64,000 nucleotides of DNA from Loktanella sp. D2R18 (GCF_003318235.1 NZ_QOCG01000022.1:161224-225223); one strand, 5' to 3'; shown: positions 48,518 through 57,408, counted from the first letter of the stretch. The notes: generated by a model from the sequence alone, not told the origin. Numbers and translations: made by a program.

Positions 48518-49360
48518 ATGCATATCGCCCCGTTTGACAATCAAAACAAGCCCATCGTGGATGTGGATGACCCGACTGTCCCGCTTAATTATTTTAATAT
48601 CGTCAAACTAAAAAAGGGCGAAGCATTCGCCTATGAAGTCCCCGGCTACGAGACATGCATTGTCCCGGCGACGGGCACAATTGATGTTGATATCGAAGGT
48701 TTCAAAGCGACAAGCCTTGGTCACCGTGTTGAGGATGTTTGGGACGGCGAGCCCGAAGGCGTTTACGTGCCTGTCGCCGCCAAGGCCGAAATGGTTTGCA
48801 TGTCTGACGAGGCCGAAGTGTTCATCTGCGGCGCACGCTACGACAAAGTGCTCGATGCGTTCGACGTGCGCGCAGATGTGTTGGACAAGGTGCAATACGG
48901 CTCGGACGAAACCAAGACGCACCGTAAGATCAAGCATATCCTCGGCACGAAATACCACGACAAAGTTGGACGTTTGCTTGTTTCAGAACTTTTTACCGTC
49001 GGCGAAGGTGGTTGGTCCGGTTTTCCATCCCACAAACACGACACGGATCGCTTGCCATTGGAAACGCGCCACGATGAAACCTATAATTTCCGCTTTAAAC
49101 CGAACTACGGCTCCGGCGTCCAAATACTCCAACGCGAAGACGGCAAGGTAGGCGATGCATATCATCTTGTCGACGGCTCTACGATTTGCCTCGACAGCGG
49201 CTATCACCCTTGCGCTGTTTTGCCCGGCTACCAAATGTACTATTTCACCATCCTTGGTGGGCTTTCCCAACGGAGCCTTGTGCAATATTTTCAGCCTTCG
49301 CATGCAGCTCAACTTGAAACCATCCCTGGTATCAAAGACATGATCGCCAAATTCAAATAG
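48518..49360 (+). CDS. iolB: 5-deoxy-glucuronate isomerase IolB
   Basis: A 280-residue two-cupin protein of the KduI/IolB family that isomerises 5-deoxy-glucuronate to 5-dehydro-2-deoxy-gluconate. The metal-ligand region GFPSHKHDTDRLPLETRHDE, with a further His in SGYHPCAVLPGYQMYYF, is the family hallmark. AAGGAAA precedes the ATG; it starts 12 bp after iolC. Length is normal. Confidence 0.94.
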   Translation: MHIAPFDNQNKPIVDVDDPTVPLNYFNIVKLKKGEAFAYEVPGYETCIVPATGTIDVDIEGFKATSLGHRVEDVWDGEPEGVYVPVAAKAEMVCMSDEAEVFICGARYDKVLDAFDVRADVLDKVQYGSDETKTHRKIKHILGTKYHDKVGRLLVSELFTVGEGGWSGFPSHKHDTDRLPLETRHDETYNFRFKPNYGSGVQILQREDGKVGDAYHLVDGSTICLDSGYHPCAVLPGYQMYYFTILGGLSQRSLVQYFQPSHAAQLETIPGIKDMIAKFK

Positions 49361-49426
49361 GCGCCTCGCTGTCATCCATTTACGCTCGCCGTCATCCTAT
49401 TCGGCTTTGATCAGGAACGTTCTCCT

Positions 49427-50254
49427 ATGCCTCTCGTGACCCTCGCCGATGTCCTGCAACCTGCCTTGAAAAACGGTTATGCTGTGGGTGGCCTTGTCAC
49501 CCTCGGATGGGAGGATATGGGTGCCTTCGTCGCGGCCGCTGAGGCCGAAAATTGTCCTGTGATCTTGCAGGCGGGGCCGGGTTGCCGTGACCATACGCCG
49601 TTGCCAATCTTAGGCAAAATGTTTAGGCATTTGGCTGAAAACGCATATGTACCTGTGGTCGCACACCTTGATCATGGCTACACGTTTGACGACTGCCAGC
49701 AGGCGCTTGATGCGGGTTTTACATCACTGATGTTTGACGGGTCGCGCAAGCCATTGGATGAAAACATCGCGCAGACCAAACGCGTGGTAGACCTTGCGCA
49801 TAGCGCGGGGATTTCTTGCGAAGGCGAAATCGGGTTTGTTGGCTATGACAACGGCGAAGCATCCGCAGGAACCGACCCAGCTGAGTCGGCCCTATTTGCA
49901 AAAGAAACCGGTATCGACGCGATGGCGATTTCGGTCGGAAACGTACACCTACAACAAAACAAACAGGGCGGTCTGGACGAGGCGCGGATCGCGGCGATCC
50001 AAGCATTGACCGATGTGCCTTTGGTGATCCACGGCGGATCTGGCGTGCCAGTTGCGCAGCGTCGTCATTTGGCCAAGACCACAAACGTTTGTAAATTTAA
50101 CATTGGGACGGAACTGCGCATGGCCTTTGGCGACGCGATGCGGGTAGCCGTCAATGCTGACCCGTCTCGCTTCGACCGGAATACAATTTTAAAAGAAACA
50201 CACGACCCTGTCATGGCTGCGGCACAGCGGGTTTTGCAGGCAATGAAAGGCTGA
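49427..50254 (+). CDS. iolJ: 6-phospho-5-dehydro-2-deoxy-D-gluconate aldolase (class II, IolJ-like)
   Basis: A 275-residue class II aldolase. AHLDHGYTFDDC (Asp/His zinc site), CEGEIGFVG, VIHGGSGVP and FNIGTELRMAF are in the expected order. In the inositol pathway it splits the IolC product to dihydroxyacetone phosphate and malonate semialdehyde. Related tagatose- and fructose-bisphosphate aldolases share these motifs, so the call rests on the operon. The methylmalonate-semialdehyde dehydrogenase IolA is not in the window. Confidence 0.85.
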   Translation: MPLVTLADVLQPALKNGYAVGGLVTLGWEDMGAFVAAAEAENCPVILQAGPGCRDHTPLPILGKMFRHLAENAYVPVVAHLDHGYTFDDCQQALDAGFTSLMFDGSRKPLDENIAQTKRVVDLAHSAGISCEGEIGFVGYDNGEASAGTDPAESALFAKETGIDAMAISVGNVHLQQNKQGGLDEARIAAIQALTDVPLVIHGGSGVPVAQRRHLAKTTNVCKFNIGTELRMAFGDAMRVAVNADPSRFDRNTILKETHDPVMAAAQRVLQAMKG

Positions 50255-50258
50255 TTGC

Positions 50259-51251
50259 ATGTTGAATATTGGTATACTTGGCGCGGGCCGCATTGGTCAG
50301 GTTCATGGTGCAACGCTGCGTGGCATGACATCTGCGCGTACCTATGCGGTGTCCGATTTTATCCCAGAAGCGGCGACCGCTTTGGCAAGTAAGCTTGGCG
50401 CGCAAGCCATGACGACGGACGAAATCATTGCGTCGCCTGAAATTGACGCGGTCGTCATCGGAACGCCCACCACCACACATTACGACATCATTCATCAGGC
50501 CGCGGCCGCTGGCAAAGCCATCTTTTGCGAAAAACCTGTCGATCTATCTGTTGACCGTATCCGCGAATGTCTGACCGCCGTCGAAAGCGCCGGTGTGCCA
50601 TTTATGACCGCGTTTAATCGCCGCTTTGATCCTGGGTTTGCGCATCTTCAAAAGCAGATCGCGGATCAGGTCATCGGGAACGTCGAAATCGTGACAATTC
50701 TTTCGCGCGACCCATCACAGCCACCAATTGGTTACGTGAAAACCTCTGGCGGGATATTCCGCGACATGATGATCCACGATCTTGATATGGCGCGGTTCCT
50801 GCTGGGCGAAGACCCCGTTGAGATCAGCGCTGTTGGATCATGTCTTGTTGATCCGGCAATTGGTGAGGCTGGTGATTTTGACACGGCAGCCGTCACGTTG
50901 AAAACGGCGTCCGGTAAAATTTGCCAGATTTCAAATTCACGTCGTGCGACTTATGGGTATGATCAACGCGTCGAAGTCCATGGGGCAAGCGGCATGCTGC
51001 GCGCCCACAACGTGCCTGAACATAACGTTGAACTGACGACCGCTGCGGGCTTTACCACGGCCCCGACGCAGCCTTTCTTCCTTGAACGCTACTCTGCGGC
51101 TTACCGGGCTGAGATGGCGCATTTTGTGGCCTCGGTCGTTGACGGCGTCATGATGACTCCGTCGGGGCTTGATGGGCTCAAGGCGCAGATTTTGGCGGAT
51201 GCGGCGGATGCAAGCGCGCGTGACGGTCAGCCACGGGCGCTGAGCTACTAA
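50259..51251 (+). CDS. iolG: myo-Inositol 2-dehydrogenase IolG
   Basis: A 330-residue Gfo/Idh/MocA enzyme oxidising myo-inositol to scyllo-inosose, the first step. GILGAGRIGQVHG starts the Rossmann fold; FCEKPVDLSVDRI contains the catalytic lysine and GGIFRDMMIHDLDMARFL the Asp-x-x-x-His dyad typical of IolG. It begins 4 bp after iolJ and is the last gene of the catabolic operon. Two further family members are encoded on the opposite strand, but this one has the clearest IolG signature. Confidence 0.9.
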   Translation: MLNIGILGAGRIGQVHGATLRGMTSARTYAVSDFIPEAATALASKLGAQAMTTDEIIASPEIDAVVIGTPTTTHYDIIHQAAAAGKAIFCEKPVDLSVDRIRECLTAVESAGVPFMTAFNRRFDPGFAHLQKQIADQVIGNVEIVTILSRDPSQPPIGYVKTSGGIFRDMMIHDLDMARFLLGEDPVEISAVGSCLVDPAIGEAGDFDTAAVTLKTASGKICQISNSRRATYGYDQRVEVHGASGMLRAHNVPEHNVELTTAAGFTTAPTQPFFLERYSAAYRAEMAHFVASVVDGVMMTPSGLDGLKAQILADAADASARDGQPRALSY

Positions 51252-52000
51252 GGGAATGCGATTCATCCCGGCACGCCCTGGCAAGACTTCCTACAAAGAT
51301 GTCGCGAATAGGAAGAAATGCCTTTGCAAATCAAAACCCGCTCTAGTGAAAGTCAAAATACGCAGCCAGGCGGATCCTTGGCTTTATGGTGTGGGACGCT
51401 CACCCATTGCTATTACAACTCGGTTTAATGCAGCCATTGGGAATATGAGTTCCTTAGAAATCTGAGGCTCCGGCTTCAATAAAATCAATAGATTATCGTT
51501 TCATTTGGTAAAAAACGGACCGGGGTGTCAATATGCAAATATGGAAATTCACACCATGTGACGTGACCGCTAGCTGGGCAACTCGATATCACTTGAGAGC
51601 GTTTTTTGTGACGCACGCTGGACAACAGCACAAAATGCAACCGGTTGCAAAATTGATCTGCAACATTTAGAGTGAAGTTGGAGATAGAGGGGGAGAAAGC
51701 GAATCGATGCCGAGATATGTCACCAAATTGTTGACCGTTCCGGCGACGTCAGCACTCCAGAGTTTGGGGTTCTGGAACAGCAATTGCCTGAATCGCATCA
51801 TGGTGCGGCCCCTCATGAGAGAGGGTGTCATGCCCTCTACCGTTCACATGTTTGAAGACTTTGCCCAAAGGTTGGCTTGGTCACTTACTTTCTCTTCATC
51901 CTCGAAATCGCGAGACAAGAGGGTGCTGTCGAACCACCGCCTCATTTGAGGCCCCGGTATTCATAATGCGTGCGCCGGGCACGGTCCTTGGGAGGAAATC
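51252..52000. other. Gene-free stretch between the catabolic and transport operons
   Basis: Contains the second operator at 51636 and presumably the promoter of the transport genes. Short frames at 51256-51465 and 51707-51949 have no ribosome site or recognisable product. A small hairpin (AGAGGG/CCCTCT, 51820-51838) is visible. A strong GGGAGGAA sits before the binding-protein ATG at 52001. Confidence 0.5.
51636..51649. promoter_or_regulatory. Second LacI-family operator, upstream of the transport operon
   Basis: Perfect 14-bp palindrome TGCAACCGGTTGCA, identical at its core to 45570-45585 and sharing 18 consecutive bases including the AAAT flank. It lies 350 bp upstream of the binding-protein gene, so the same repressor probably coordinates uptake and catabolism. 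Confidence 0.78.
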
Positions 52001-52942
52001 ATGAACAAAGTACTATTGGCCGCTGGCCTCGCGACTACCCTGATGGGTTCAACAGCGTCTGCACAGCAAATTGGTGTATCTGTTGCGCGTTTCGACGACA
52101 ACGGTTTGACTGTGATGCGCAACGGCATGACAGCACACGAAGAGACACTTGACGGTGTTTCGCTTCAGATTGAAGACGCGACCGATGATGTTGCTAAGCA
52201 GCTTGACCAGATCAACAATTTCATCGCGTCTGGCGTTGATGCGATTATCGTGAACGCCGTTGACACGAACGCAACCGAAGCCATGTCCAATGCTGCAGCT
52301 GCTGCAAGTGTTCCACTGGTTTACGTGAACCGTCAGCCGATTAACATGGACACCCTGCCCGCCGGTCAGGCCTTTGTTGCGTCCAACGAAATCGAATCCG
52401 GTACATTGGCGGCATTCCACATGTGCCAGCAACTTCGCGCTGAAGGCAAATCCGGTGGCGCAACAGCGTATATGCTGATGGGCCAGCTGTCGAACCAAGC
52501 CGCTGTTCAACGTTCGAAAGACTTCCATGACGTCATTGGCATGGACATGTGTAACTTCATCACACTGATCGACGAACAAACAGCAAACTGGTCACGCGAC
52601 GAAGCCAATGATCTGATGACAAACTGGATTTCAAGCGGTGAGCCGTTCGATGCTGTGTTTGGCAACAATGACGAGATGGCGCTTGGTGCTATTCAGGCGA
52701 TGAAAGCCGCCGGCATTTCCATGGACGACGTTGTTGTTGGTGGCGTTGATGCGACCTCTGACGCGTTGCTTTCCATGCAAGCTGGCGAAATGGACGTGAC
52801 AGTTTTCCAAGACCTAGCGGGGCAAGGTGCTGGGTCTATTGATACTGCGATTGCGCTGATCAATGGCGAAGAAGTCGATAGCAAAGTGTTCATCCCGTTC
52901 AAGCTGGTGACACCCGAAAACATTGGTGAATTCGTGCAATAA
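52001..52942 (+). CDS. Sugar ABC transporter substrate-binding protein, probably inositol-specific
   Basis: A 313-residue periplasmic protein with a signal peptide ending STASAQQ. It has the ribose-binding-type two-lobe fold: VDAIIVNAVDTNATEAM, a hinge near VYVNRQP, and FGNNDEMALGAIQAMKAAG. Ligand residues such as N and D in NRQP and GVDATSD fit a sugar or cyclitol. Context (iol genes, shared operator) suggests myo-inositol. Followed by an intergenic hairpin and the permease. Confidence 0.85.
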   Translation: MNKVLLAAGLATTLMGSTASAQQIGVSVARFDDNGLTVMRNGMTAHEETLDGVSLQIEDATDDVAKQLDQINNFIASGVDAIIVNAVDTNATEAMSNAAAAASVPLVYVNRQPINMDTLPAGQAFVASNEIESGTLAAFHMCQQLRAEGKSGGATAYMLMGQLSNQAAVQRSKDFHDVIGMDMCNFITLIDEQTANWSRDEANDLMTNWISSGEPFDAVFGNNDEMALGAIQAMKAAGISMDDVVVGGVDATSDALLSMQAGEMDVTVFQDLAGQGAGSIDTAIALINGEEVDSKVFIPFKLVTPENIGEFVQ

Positions 52943-52966
52943 TTGCGGAAAATTCGCTAAATAGGG

Positions 52967-52996
52967 TGCGAGGCGGTCAGTTTGTGCCGCCCCGCA
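52967..52996 (+). terminator. Intergenic hairpin between binding-protein and permease genes
   Basis: Arms TGCGAGGCGG and CCGCCCCGCA pair over 10 positions with one internal mismatch around a 10-base loop; no long T-run follows. Such hairpins downstream of binding-protein genes usually stabilise the upstream mRNA or partly terminate, giving more binding protein than permease. Confidence 0.6.
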
Positions 52997-53034
52997 TTTC
53001 TCAAAAACTCATGTCATTTCAGGAGAGCTGACCT

Positions 53035-54108
53035 ATGTCAGATCAGAGCGACGGCACTGGCGGTCTTACCTTCGATAAATCTAAAAAGAACTGGCCAAAT
53101 GAACTCAATGTCTTTGGCGCATTTGTCCTGATTATCGTCATCTTCGAAGTCCTTGGCGCCATTTACATGCAGCAAAGCCTGCTGTTCGACACGCGTGATC
53201 GTTTCGACAGTATCTTTAACGAAGCACGTTTGCGGATCATTATCATTCAAGTCGCCATCATTGGTATCATCGCGATTGGGGTAACCCAGGTGATTATCAC
53301 CGCCGGTATCGACCTTTCATCGGGATCGGTAGTGGGGGCAACGGCCATGGTCGCGATGAGCTTTGCGCAAGTCGCCGAAGTCAACGGTGGTCCGAACCCA
53401 AAAGCGATCTTTGGCGAATGGGCGCTTGATCTGCCAGTCCTTGTGCCCGTCGTTGTCGGGTTAACTGTTGGCCTGCTGGCCGGCACCGTCAACGGTATTC
53501 TTGTGGCGTTCGCGCGCATCCCACCGTTCATTGCGACGCTTGGCATGATGCTATTTGCACGTGGCGTGGCACAATGGTGGTCCTTGGGTAACCCGGTATC
53601 GTTCCCGACCGAAGGGTATGCGAAAATCGGTGCAGGCATGATGCCCGTTGTCATCTTTTTATCGTTGGCGCTGCTGTTCCACTTCATCATGAACTATACA
53701 GTTTATGGCAAACACACTTATGCGATTGGTTCAAACGAGGCCGCAGCGCGGATGTCTGGGATCAACGTTCCGCGTCACTTGATGCTCGTCTACATGATCG
53801 CTGGGATGCTCGCGGGTCTTGCCGCTGTAATCTTGACCTCAAAGAACCTTACCGCGCAGTCAGGTATGGGGTTGTCATATGAACTTGAGGCGATTGCGAT
53901 GGCTGTCATTGGCGGTGTGTCACTGTTTGGAGGGCGCGGATCAATCATCGGTACCGTAATCGGGGCGCTGATCATTGGCGTCATTACGTCCGGCTTTACC
54001 TTTTTGCGTCTTGGAGCATTCTATCAAGAAATGGTGCTGGGTTGTATCATCGTCGGAGCGGTTGCTTTGGACCAATACCAACAAAAACGCAGCGCAGCGC
54101 GGGCTTAA
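53035..54108 (+). CDS. Sugar ABC transporter permease (RbsC-type), probably inositol
   Basis: A 357-residue inner-membrane protein with about ten hydrophobic segments, for example VFGAFVLIIVIFEVLGAIY, LVPVVVGLTVGLLAGTVNGI and MAVIGGVSLFGGRGSIIGTV. ITAGIDLSSGSVVG and GSNEAAARMSGI are typical of the ribose/inositol permease family. GGAGAG lies upstream of the ATG. Acts with the binding protein at 52001 and the ATPase at 54122. Confidence 0.88.
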   Translation: MSDQSDGTGGLTFDKSKKNWPNELNVFGAFVLIIVIFEVLGAIYMQQSLLFDTRDRFDSIFNEARLRIIIIQVAIIGIIAIGVTQVIITAGIDLSSGSVVGATAMVAMSFAQVAEVNGGPNPKAIFGEWALDLPVLVPVVVGLTVGLLAGTVNGILVAFARIPPFIATLGMMLFARGVAQWWSLGNPVSFPTEGYAKIGAGMMPVVIFLSLALLFHFIMNYTVYGKHTYAIGSNEAAARMSGINVPRHLMLVYMIAGMLAGLAAVILTSKNLTAQSGMGLSYELEAIAMAVIGGVSLFGGRGSIIGTVIGALIIGVITSGFTFLRLGAFYQEMVLGCIIVGAVALDQYQQKRSAARA

Positions 54109-54121
54109 GGGAGGCATAGAC

Positions 54122-54895
54122 ATGTCAGATATTATTCTCGAAACCAAAGGCCTTACCAAACATTATGGTGGAGTTCATGCTTTGGAAGACGCCGACTTCC
54201 AGCTGAAACGTGGCGAACATATCGCCATAATGGGCGACAATGGTGCCGGAAAATCGACCTTTGTACGCCAAATCACGGGTGTGGAGCAAAGGACACGGGG
54301 CGACGTTATCTTTGATGGAGTACCCGTCAATTTTGCTGGCCCGCTTGATGCGCGCGAGGCAGGTATTGAAACGGTGTTCCAGACCTTGGCGTTGGCTGAT
54401 GATTTGAACGTGCCAGACAACCTGTTCCTTGGCCGAGAGAAAACCAAATTCGATTGGCTGGGTCCATTCCGATTGCTCGACTACAAATCGATGCGCGAAG
54501 ACACGATGGCAGGTCTTGTGAAAACGGGTGTGAAAATCCCGAATATTAAGAACACGATTGCAAACATGTCTGGCGGACAACGCCAATGTGTCGCCATTGC
54601 GCGCACCGCAACCTTTGCATCTAAGCTGACGATCATGGACGAGCCGACAGCGGCCCTAGGTGTGCAAGAAACGGCGCAGGTCGAAAACATCGTACGTACG
54701 CTCAAAGATCAAGGTGAAAGCCTGATCCTTGTGTCGCATAACATGCGTCAGGTATTTGATCTGGTTGACCGTATTATTGTGTTCCGCCGTGGCCGTATCG
54801 TTGCAAACCTTAACGTCGAAGACACGGATGGCAACGATGTGGTATCCTATATTACCGGTGCGAAAACCGGTGCTGAATACGAAGGCGCGGCATGA
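54122..54895 (+). CDS. Sugar ABC transporter ATP-binding protein (single nucleotide-binding domain)
   Basis: A 257-residue ATPase with Walker A GDNGAGKST, signature MSGGQRQCVAIARTATF, Walker B LTIMDEPTAALG and H-loop VSHNMRQV. Ribose-type importers usually have a fused double ATPase of about 500 residues; here there is one domain, so it should work as a homodimer. Start set at ATG 54122 with GGGAGG upstream; an open frame extends upstream only within the permease gene. Its stop overlaps the next small gene by 4 bp. Confidence 0.88.
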   Translation: MSDIILETKGLTKHYGGVHALEDADFQLKRGEHIAIMGDNGAGKSTFVRQITGVEQRTRGDVIFDGVPVNFAGPLDAREAGIETVFQTLALADDLNVPDNLFLGREKTKFDWLGPFRLLDYKSMREDTMAGLVKTGVKIPNIKNTIANMSGGQRQCVAIARTATFASKLTIMDEPTAALGVQETAQVENIVRTLKDQGESLILVSHNMRQVFDLVDRIIVFRRGRIVANLNVEDTDGNDVVSYITGAKTGAEYEGAA

Positions 54896-55110
54896 AACTT
54901 CTCGACCTTGAACATCCGTTTTTTACCCCAGTTGGGGTCCGTGTTGCGGTTGTCGTGGTTTGCGCCGTTTGGGGCTTGGTAGAGCTCGCGAACGGCGCAG
55001 TTTTTTGGACGATGTTCTTTTTGGGATTGGCGGCGATCTGTGGCTGGCGCTTTGCGACTATTGACTATGTCGCAGTGAATAAGGCACAGAACCGTGCGGA
55101 GAAAGAATAA
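54892..55110 (+). CDS. Small two-helix membrane protein in the inositol transport operon
   Basis: A 72-residue protein with two hydrophobic segments (VRVAVVVVCAVWGLVELANG and AVFWTMFFLGLAAICGW) and a charged tail. Its ATG overlaps the ATPase stop (ATGA), and the regulator follows after 12 bp. It is not a known ABC component. It may assist assembly or regulation of the importer, but this is only suggested by position. Confidence 0.7.
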   Translation: MKLLDLEHPFFTPVGVRVAVVVVCAVWGLVELANGAVFWTMFFLGLAAICGWRFATIDYVAVNKAQNRAEKE

Positions 55111-55122
55111 GGGGACAAACGC

Positions 55123-56124
55123 ATGGCAGTAACGCTGAAGGACGTGGCCGAATTGGCCGGTGTCTCGCGTTCGGCCGTGTCGCGGACCTATACCGAGGGC
55201 GCCTCGGTCTCTGCCAAAACACGTAAAAAAGTCCAAGAAGCGGCGGACACACTGGGCTATAGCCCAAATGCTTTGGCATCCTCGCTTACGACGGGCAGGA
55301 CCAAAATGATTGGTCTCGTTTCCAACAACTTTCACAACCCGATTTTTCTAGAGGTGTTTGATCTCTTCACCAAGGGCTTGCAGGGTCGGGGTTTGCGGCC
55401 TTTGCTCGTGAACCTAACGGATGAGACTGACCCCGAGAAATCCGTGCGCATGCTGCAACAATATTCCGTTGATGGTGTGATCGTGGCGTCATCCACATTA
55501 CCCGAAAGTTTCGCCGAAGCGTTTCGCGTTGCAGGTGTTCCCGTTGTCCATTCGTTTGGACGGCTGGTCGCGAACCCAACCGTCAATGTATTAGGTATCG
55601 ACAACAAGCAAGCAGGCCGGTTGGCCGCAGAAACGCTTATCGCACGGGAATATACGCGGGTTGGTTTTTTAGGTGGCCCACAGGCCGCGACATCGACACA
55701 GGACCGTATGGCTGGCTTTCTTGATGCGTTGCGCGAACATCCAAACGTTAGCGTTACCACCTCATTTGCAAGTGCATATTCGTTCGAGGCTGGCCGCGCC
55801 GAAATGCTGCGTCTGATCGATGCGCCGTTGGCCGAGGCGTATTTTTGTGGTGATGATGTCTTGTCGATTGGCGTTTTGTCCGCGCTCCAATCCCACGGGC
55901 TATCGGTTCCGGACGACGTGGGCATTATCGGTTTGAATGACATGGAAATGGCCGGATGGGACAACATCAACCTGACCACAATCCATAACCCGATCACAGA
56001 AATTATCGCGTCGTCTGTCAACCTCGTGGCAGACATGGTGCAAGACAGCGCAATGACGCCGCAAGCACGCTTATTCGCGTGTCATGTGATCGAACGCGGA
56101 ACGCTACGCGCGCTGAAAAGTTAA
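55123..56124 (+). CDS. LacI-family transcriptional regulator, probable inositol repressor
   Basis: A 333-residue regulator: helix-turn-helix VTLKDVAELAGVSRSAVSRT at residues 3-22, hinge helix near SPNALASSLTTGRTK, then a ribose-binding-like ligand domain (MIGLVSNNFHNPIF ... GVIVASSTLP ... GIIGLNDMEMAGW). The family binds palindromes with a central CG, exactly as at 45570 and 51636. It is the last gene of the transport operon, so it probably also regulates itself. The effector may be inositol or a pathway intermediate. Confidence 0.88.
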   Translation: MAVTLKDVAELAGVSRSAVSRTYTEGASVSAKTRKKVQEAADTLGYSPNALASSLTTGRTKMIGLVSNNFHNPIFLEVFDLFTKGLQGRGLRPLLVNLTDETDPEKSVRMLQQYSVDGVIVASSTLPESFAEAFRVAGVPVVHSFGRLVANPTVNVLGIDNKQAGRLAAETLIAREYTRVGFLGGPQAATSTQDRMAGFLDALREHPNVSVTTSFASAYSFEAGRAEMLRLIDAPLAEAYFCGDDVLSIGVLSALQSHGLSVPDDVGIIGLNDMEMAGWDNINLTTIHNPITEIIASSVNLVADMVQDSAMTPQARLFACHVIERGTLRALKS

Positions 56125-56232
56125 AGACGACCAGGACTTATGCCCTGCCCCGCTGGGGGACAAAGCTGCCCAACTGCCATAACCCATTATCCTTACTTCT
56201 GGGTCTCCGGCAAACAAGGGGCGCTTCGTCCA

Positions 56233-56280
56233 GCGAAGCAGCCGTCGGTGCAAAATGCAGTGAATGTCCGCAATCCGCCC
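56233..56280 (-). repeat. 48-bp dispersed repeat, copy 2 (inverted)
   Basis: Reverse complement of 10126-10173 with one mismatch. It lies in the gene-free interval between the LacI gene and the thiamine riboswitch. The surrounding 56150-56400 sequence has the same repeat-like character as 10180-10450. Confidence 0.8.
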
Positions 56281-56501
56281 TTTGTGAATGATGCCGCTTC
56301 CGGCCCAAAACGGACATCCACGACCAGCTTTGACGCTGCGGTGCAGCTTCTCGGAAACGGACGTAGGTCGACGGCGCGGCATTCTGGCCTCCCCACCCAA
56401 CTATGCGGTTAAAGCCCACCTACTGATTACTACCTCCAATAACCATTTTCGCACGGTTAGACATCAGTCGTTTGACGCTCGACTTCAATCGCACTATCAA
56501 G

Positions 56502-56578
56502 CCCTCACCGGGGGCGCCGCAAGGCTGAGAAGTACCCTTTGAACCTGAACCAGATAATGCTGGCGGAGGGAGGGTATA
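56502..56578 (+). promoter_or_regulatory. TPP riboswitch (THI element)
   Basis: The conserved core is present in order: ACCGGGGGCG, then CTGAGAAGTACCCTTTGAAC (56525-56544), CCTGAACCAGATAATGC and the closing GGAGGGAGGG. The 5' CCCTC at 56502-56506 can pair with GAGGG at the 3' side to close P1. TPP binding would turn off the thi operon, probably by sequestering translation or by early termination. Confidence 0.95.
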
Positions 56579-56620
56579 TGTTCGCGTTTCGCACGAACGT
56601 CGTCCGCTTTTCGTCAGAAA

Positions 56621-56634
56621 AAGGAGACACCGTG
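56621..56634 (+). promoter_or_regulatory. Ribosome-binding site and GTG start of thiM
   Basis: AAGGAG at 56621-56626 followed 5 bases later by GTG at 56632. An in-frame ATG at 56539 lies inside the riboswitch and has no such site, so the GTG start is preferred. Confidence 0.8.
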
Positions 56635-57408
56635 CAAGCTCAAGACCTGTTTACATACCTGCGTGACCAAAACCCGTTGGTGCAGTGCATCACGAACTTT
56701 GTCTCGATGAATGTCGCCGCCAACGTGGTCCTTGCGGCGGGTGCGTCTCCTGCGATGGTCCACGCCCACGAAGAAATCGCCGATTTCACCCCGATCTGTG
56801 GCGGGCTGGCGGTTAACATTGGTACGCTTTCACCGCCGTGGGTGGACAGCATGATGGCCGCAGCGCGGGTGGCCAATGACACAGGTGTCCCGTGGGTTCT
56901 GGACCCTGTCGCGCATTTCATTTCCGGCTATCGCAAAGACGCCGCCCAACGACTTATGGCGCTGCGGCCTACAATCTTGCGCGGCAATGCTTCTGAAATT
57001 CTGGCGATGGCAGGTGAAGCTGGCTCTGGCAAAGGGGCGGACAGCCGCGACAGTGTGGAGGCGGCGCAGGATGCGGCGGTCTCGCTTGCGCAGACATTCG
57101 GCAGCGTGGTCGCAGTCAGCGGCCCGACCGATTTCCTGACCGACGGTGTGCGATCCGTGATGGTCACCGGCGGGTCCGACCTTATGCCGAAAGTCACGGC
57201 GCTTGGGTGTTCGCAAAGTGCCCTGATGGGGGCCTATGCGGGCTGTGGCCCTGCGTTTGACGCAGCCCTTGCCACGCTGGCCCATTTCAAAGTGGCCGGC
57301 ACAAAGGCGGCGGCGCGCGCCGATGGGCCAGGCAGTTTTCAGCCCCATTTCCTGGATGCACTCTACACAACGCAGGCCCACGAGCTGGCGGATGTGATCA
57401 AGGCATGA
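56632..57408 (+). CDS. thiM: Hydroxyethylthiazole kinase ThiM
   Basis: A 258-residue kinase salvaging the thiazole moiety of thiamine (THZ to THZ-P). VQCITNFVSMNVAANVVLAAGASPAM, WVLDPVAHFISG and the C-terminal TALGCSQSALMGAYAG (anion hole with Cys) are the ThiM signatures. Starts at GTG 56632 with AAGGAG upstream. First gene after the TPP riboswitch; overlaps thiE by 4 bp. Confidence 0.95.
   Translation: MQAQDLFTYLRDQNPLVQCITNFVSMNVAANVVLAAGASPAMVHAHEEIADFTPICGGLAVNIGTLSPPWVDSMMAAARVANDTGVPWVLDPVAHFISGYRKDAAQRLMALRPTILRGNASEILAMAGEAGSGKGADSRDSVEAAQDAAVSLAQTFGSVVAVSGPTDFLTDGVRSVMVTGGSDLMPKVTALGCSQSALMGAYAGCGPAFDAALATLAHFKVAGTKAAARADGPGSFQPHFLDALYTTQAHELADVIKA

Noticed and set aside
51707..51949. 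80-codon frame upstream of the inositol binding protein
   Set aside because: Follows a GGAGAAAG-like sequence but has no recognisable product and lies in the operator/leader region; not strong enough to call.
56539..56631. Upstream ATG start for thiM
   Set aside because: It lies inside the TPP riboswitch; the GTG at 56632 has a proper AAGGAG and fits the family length.
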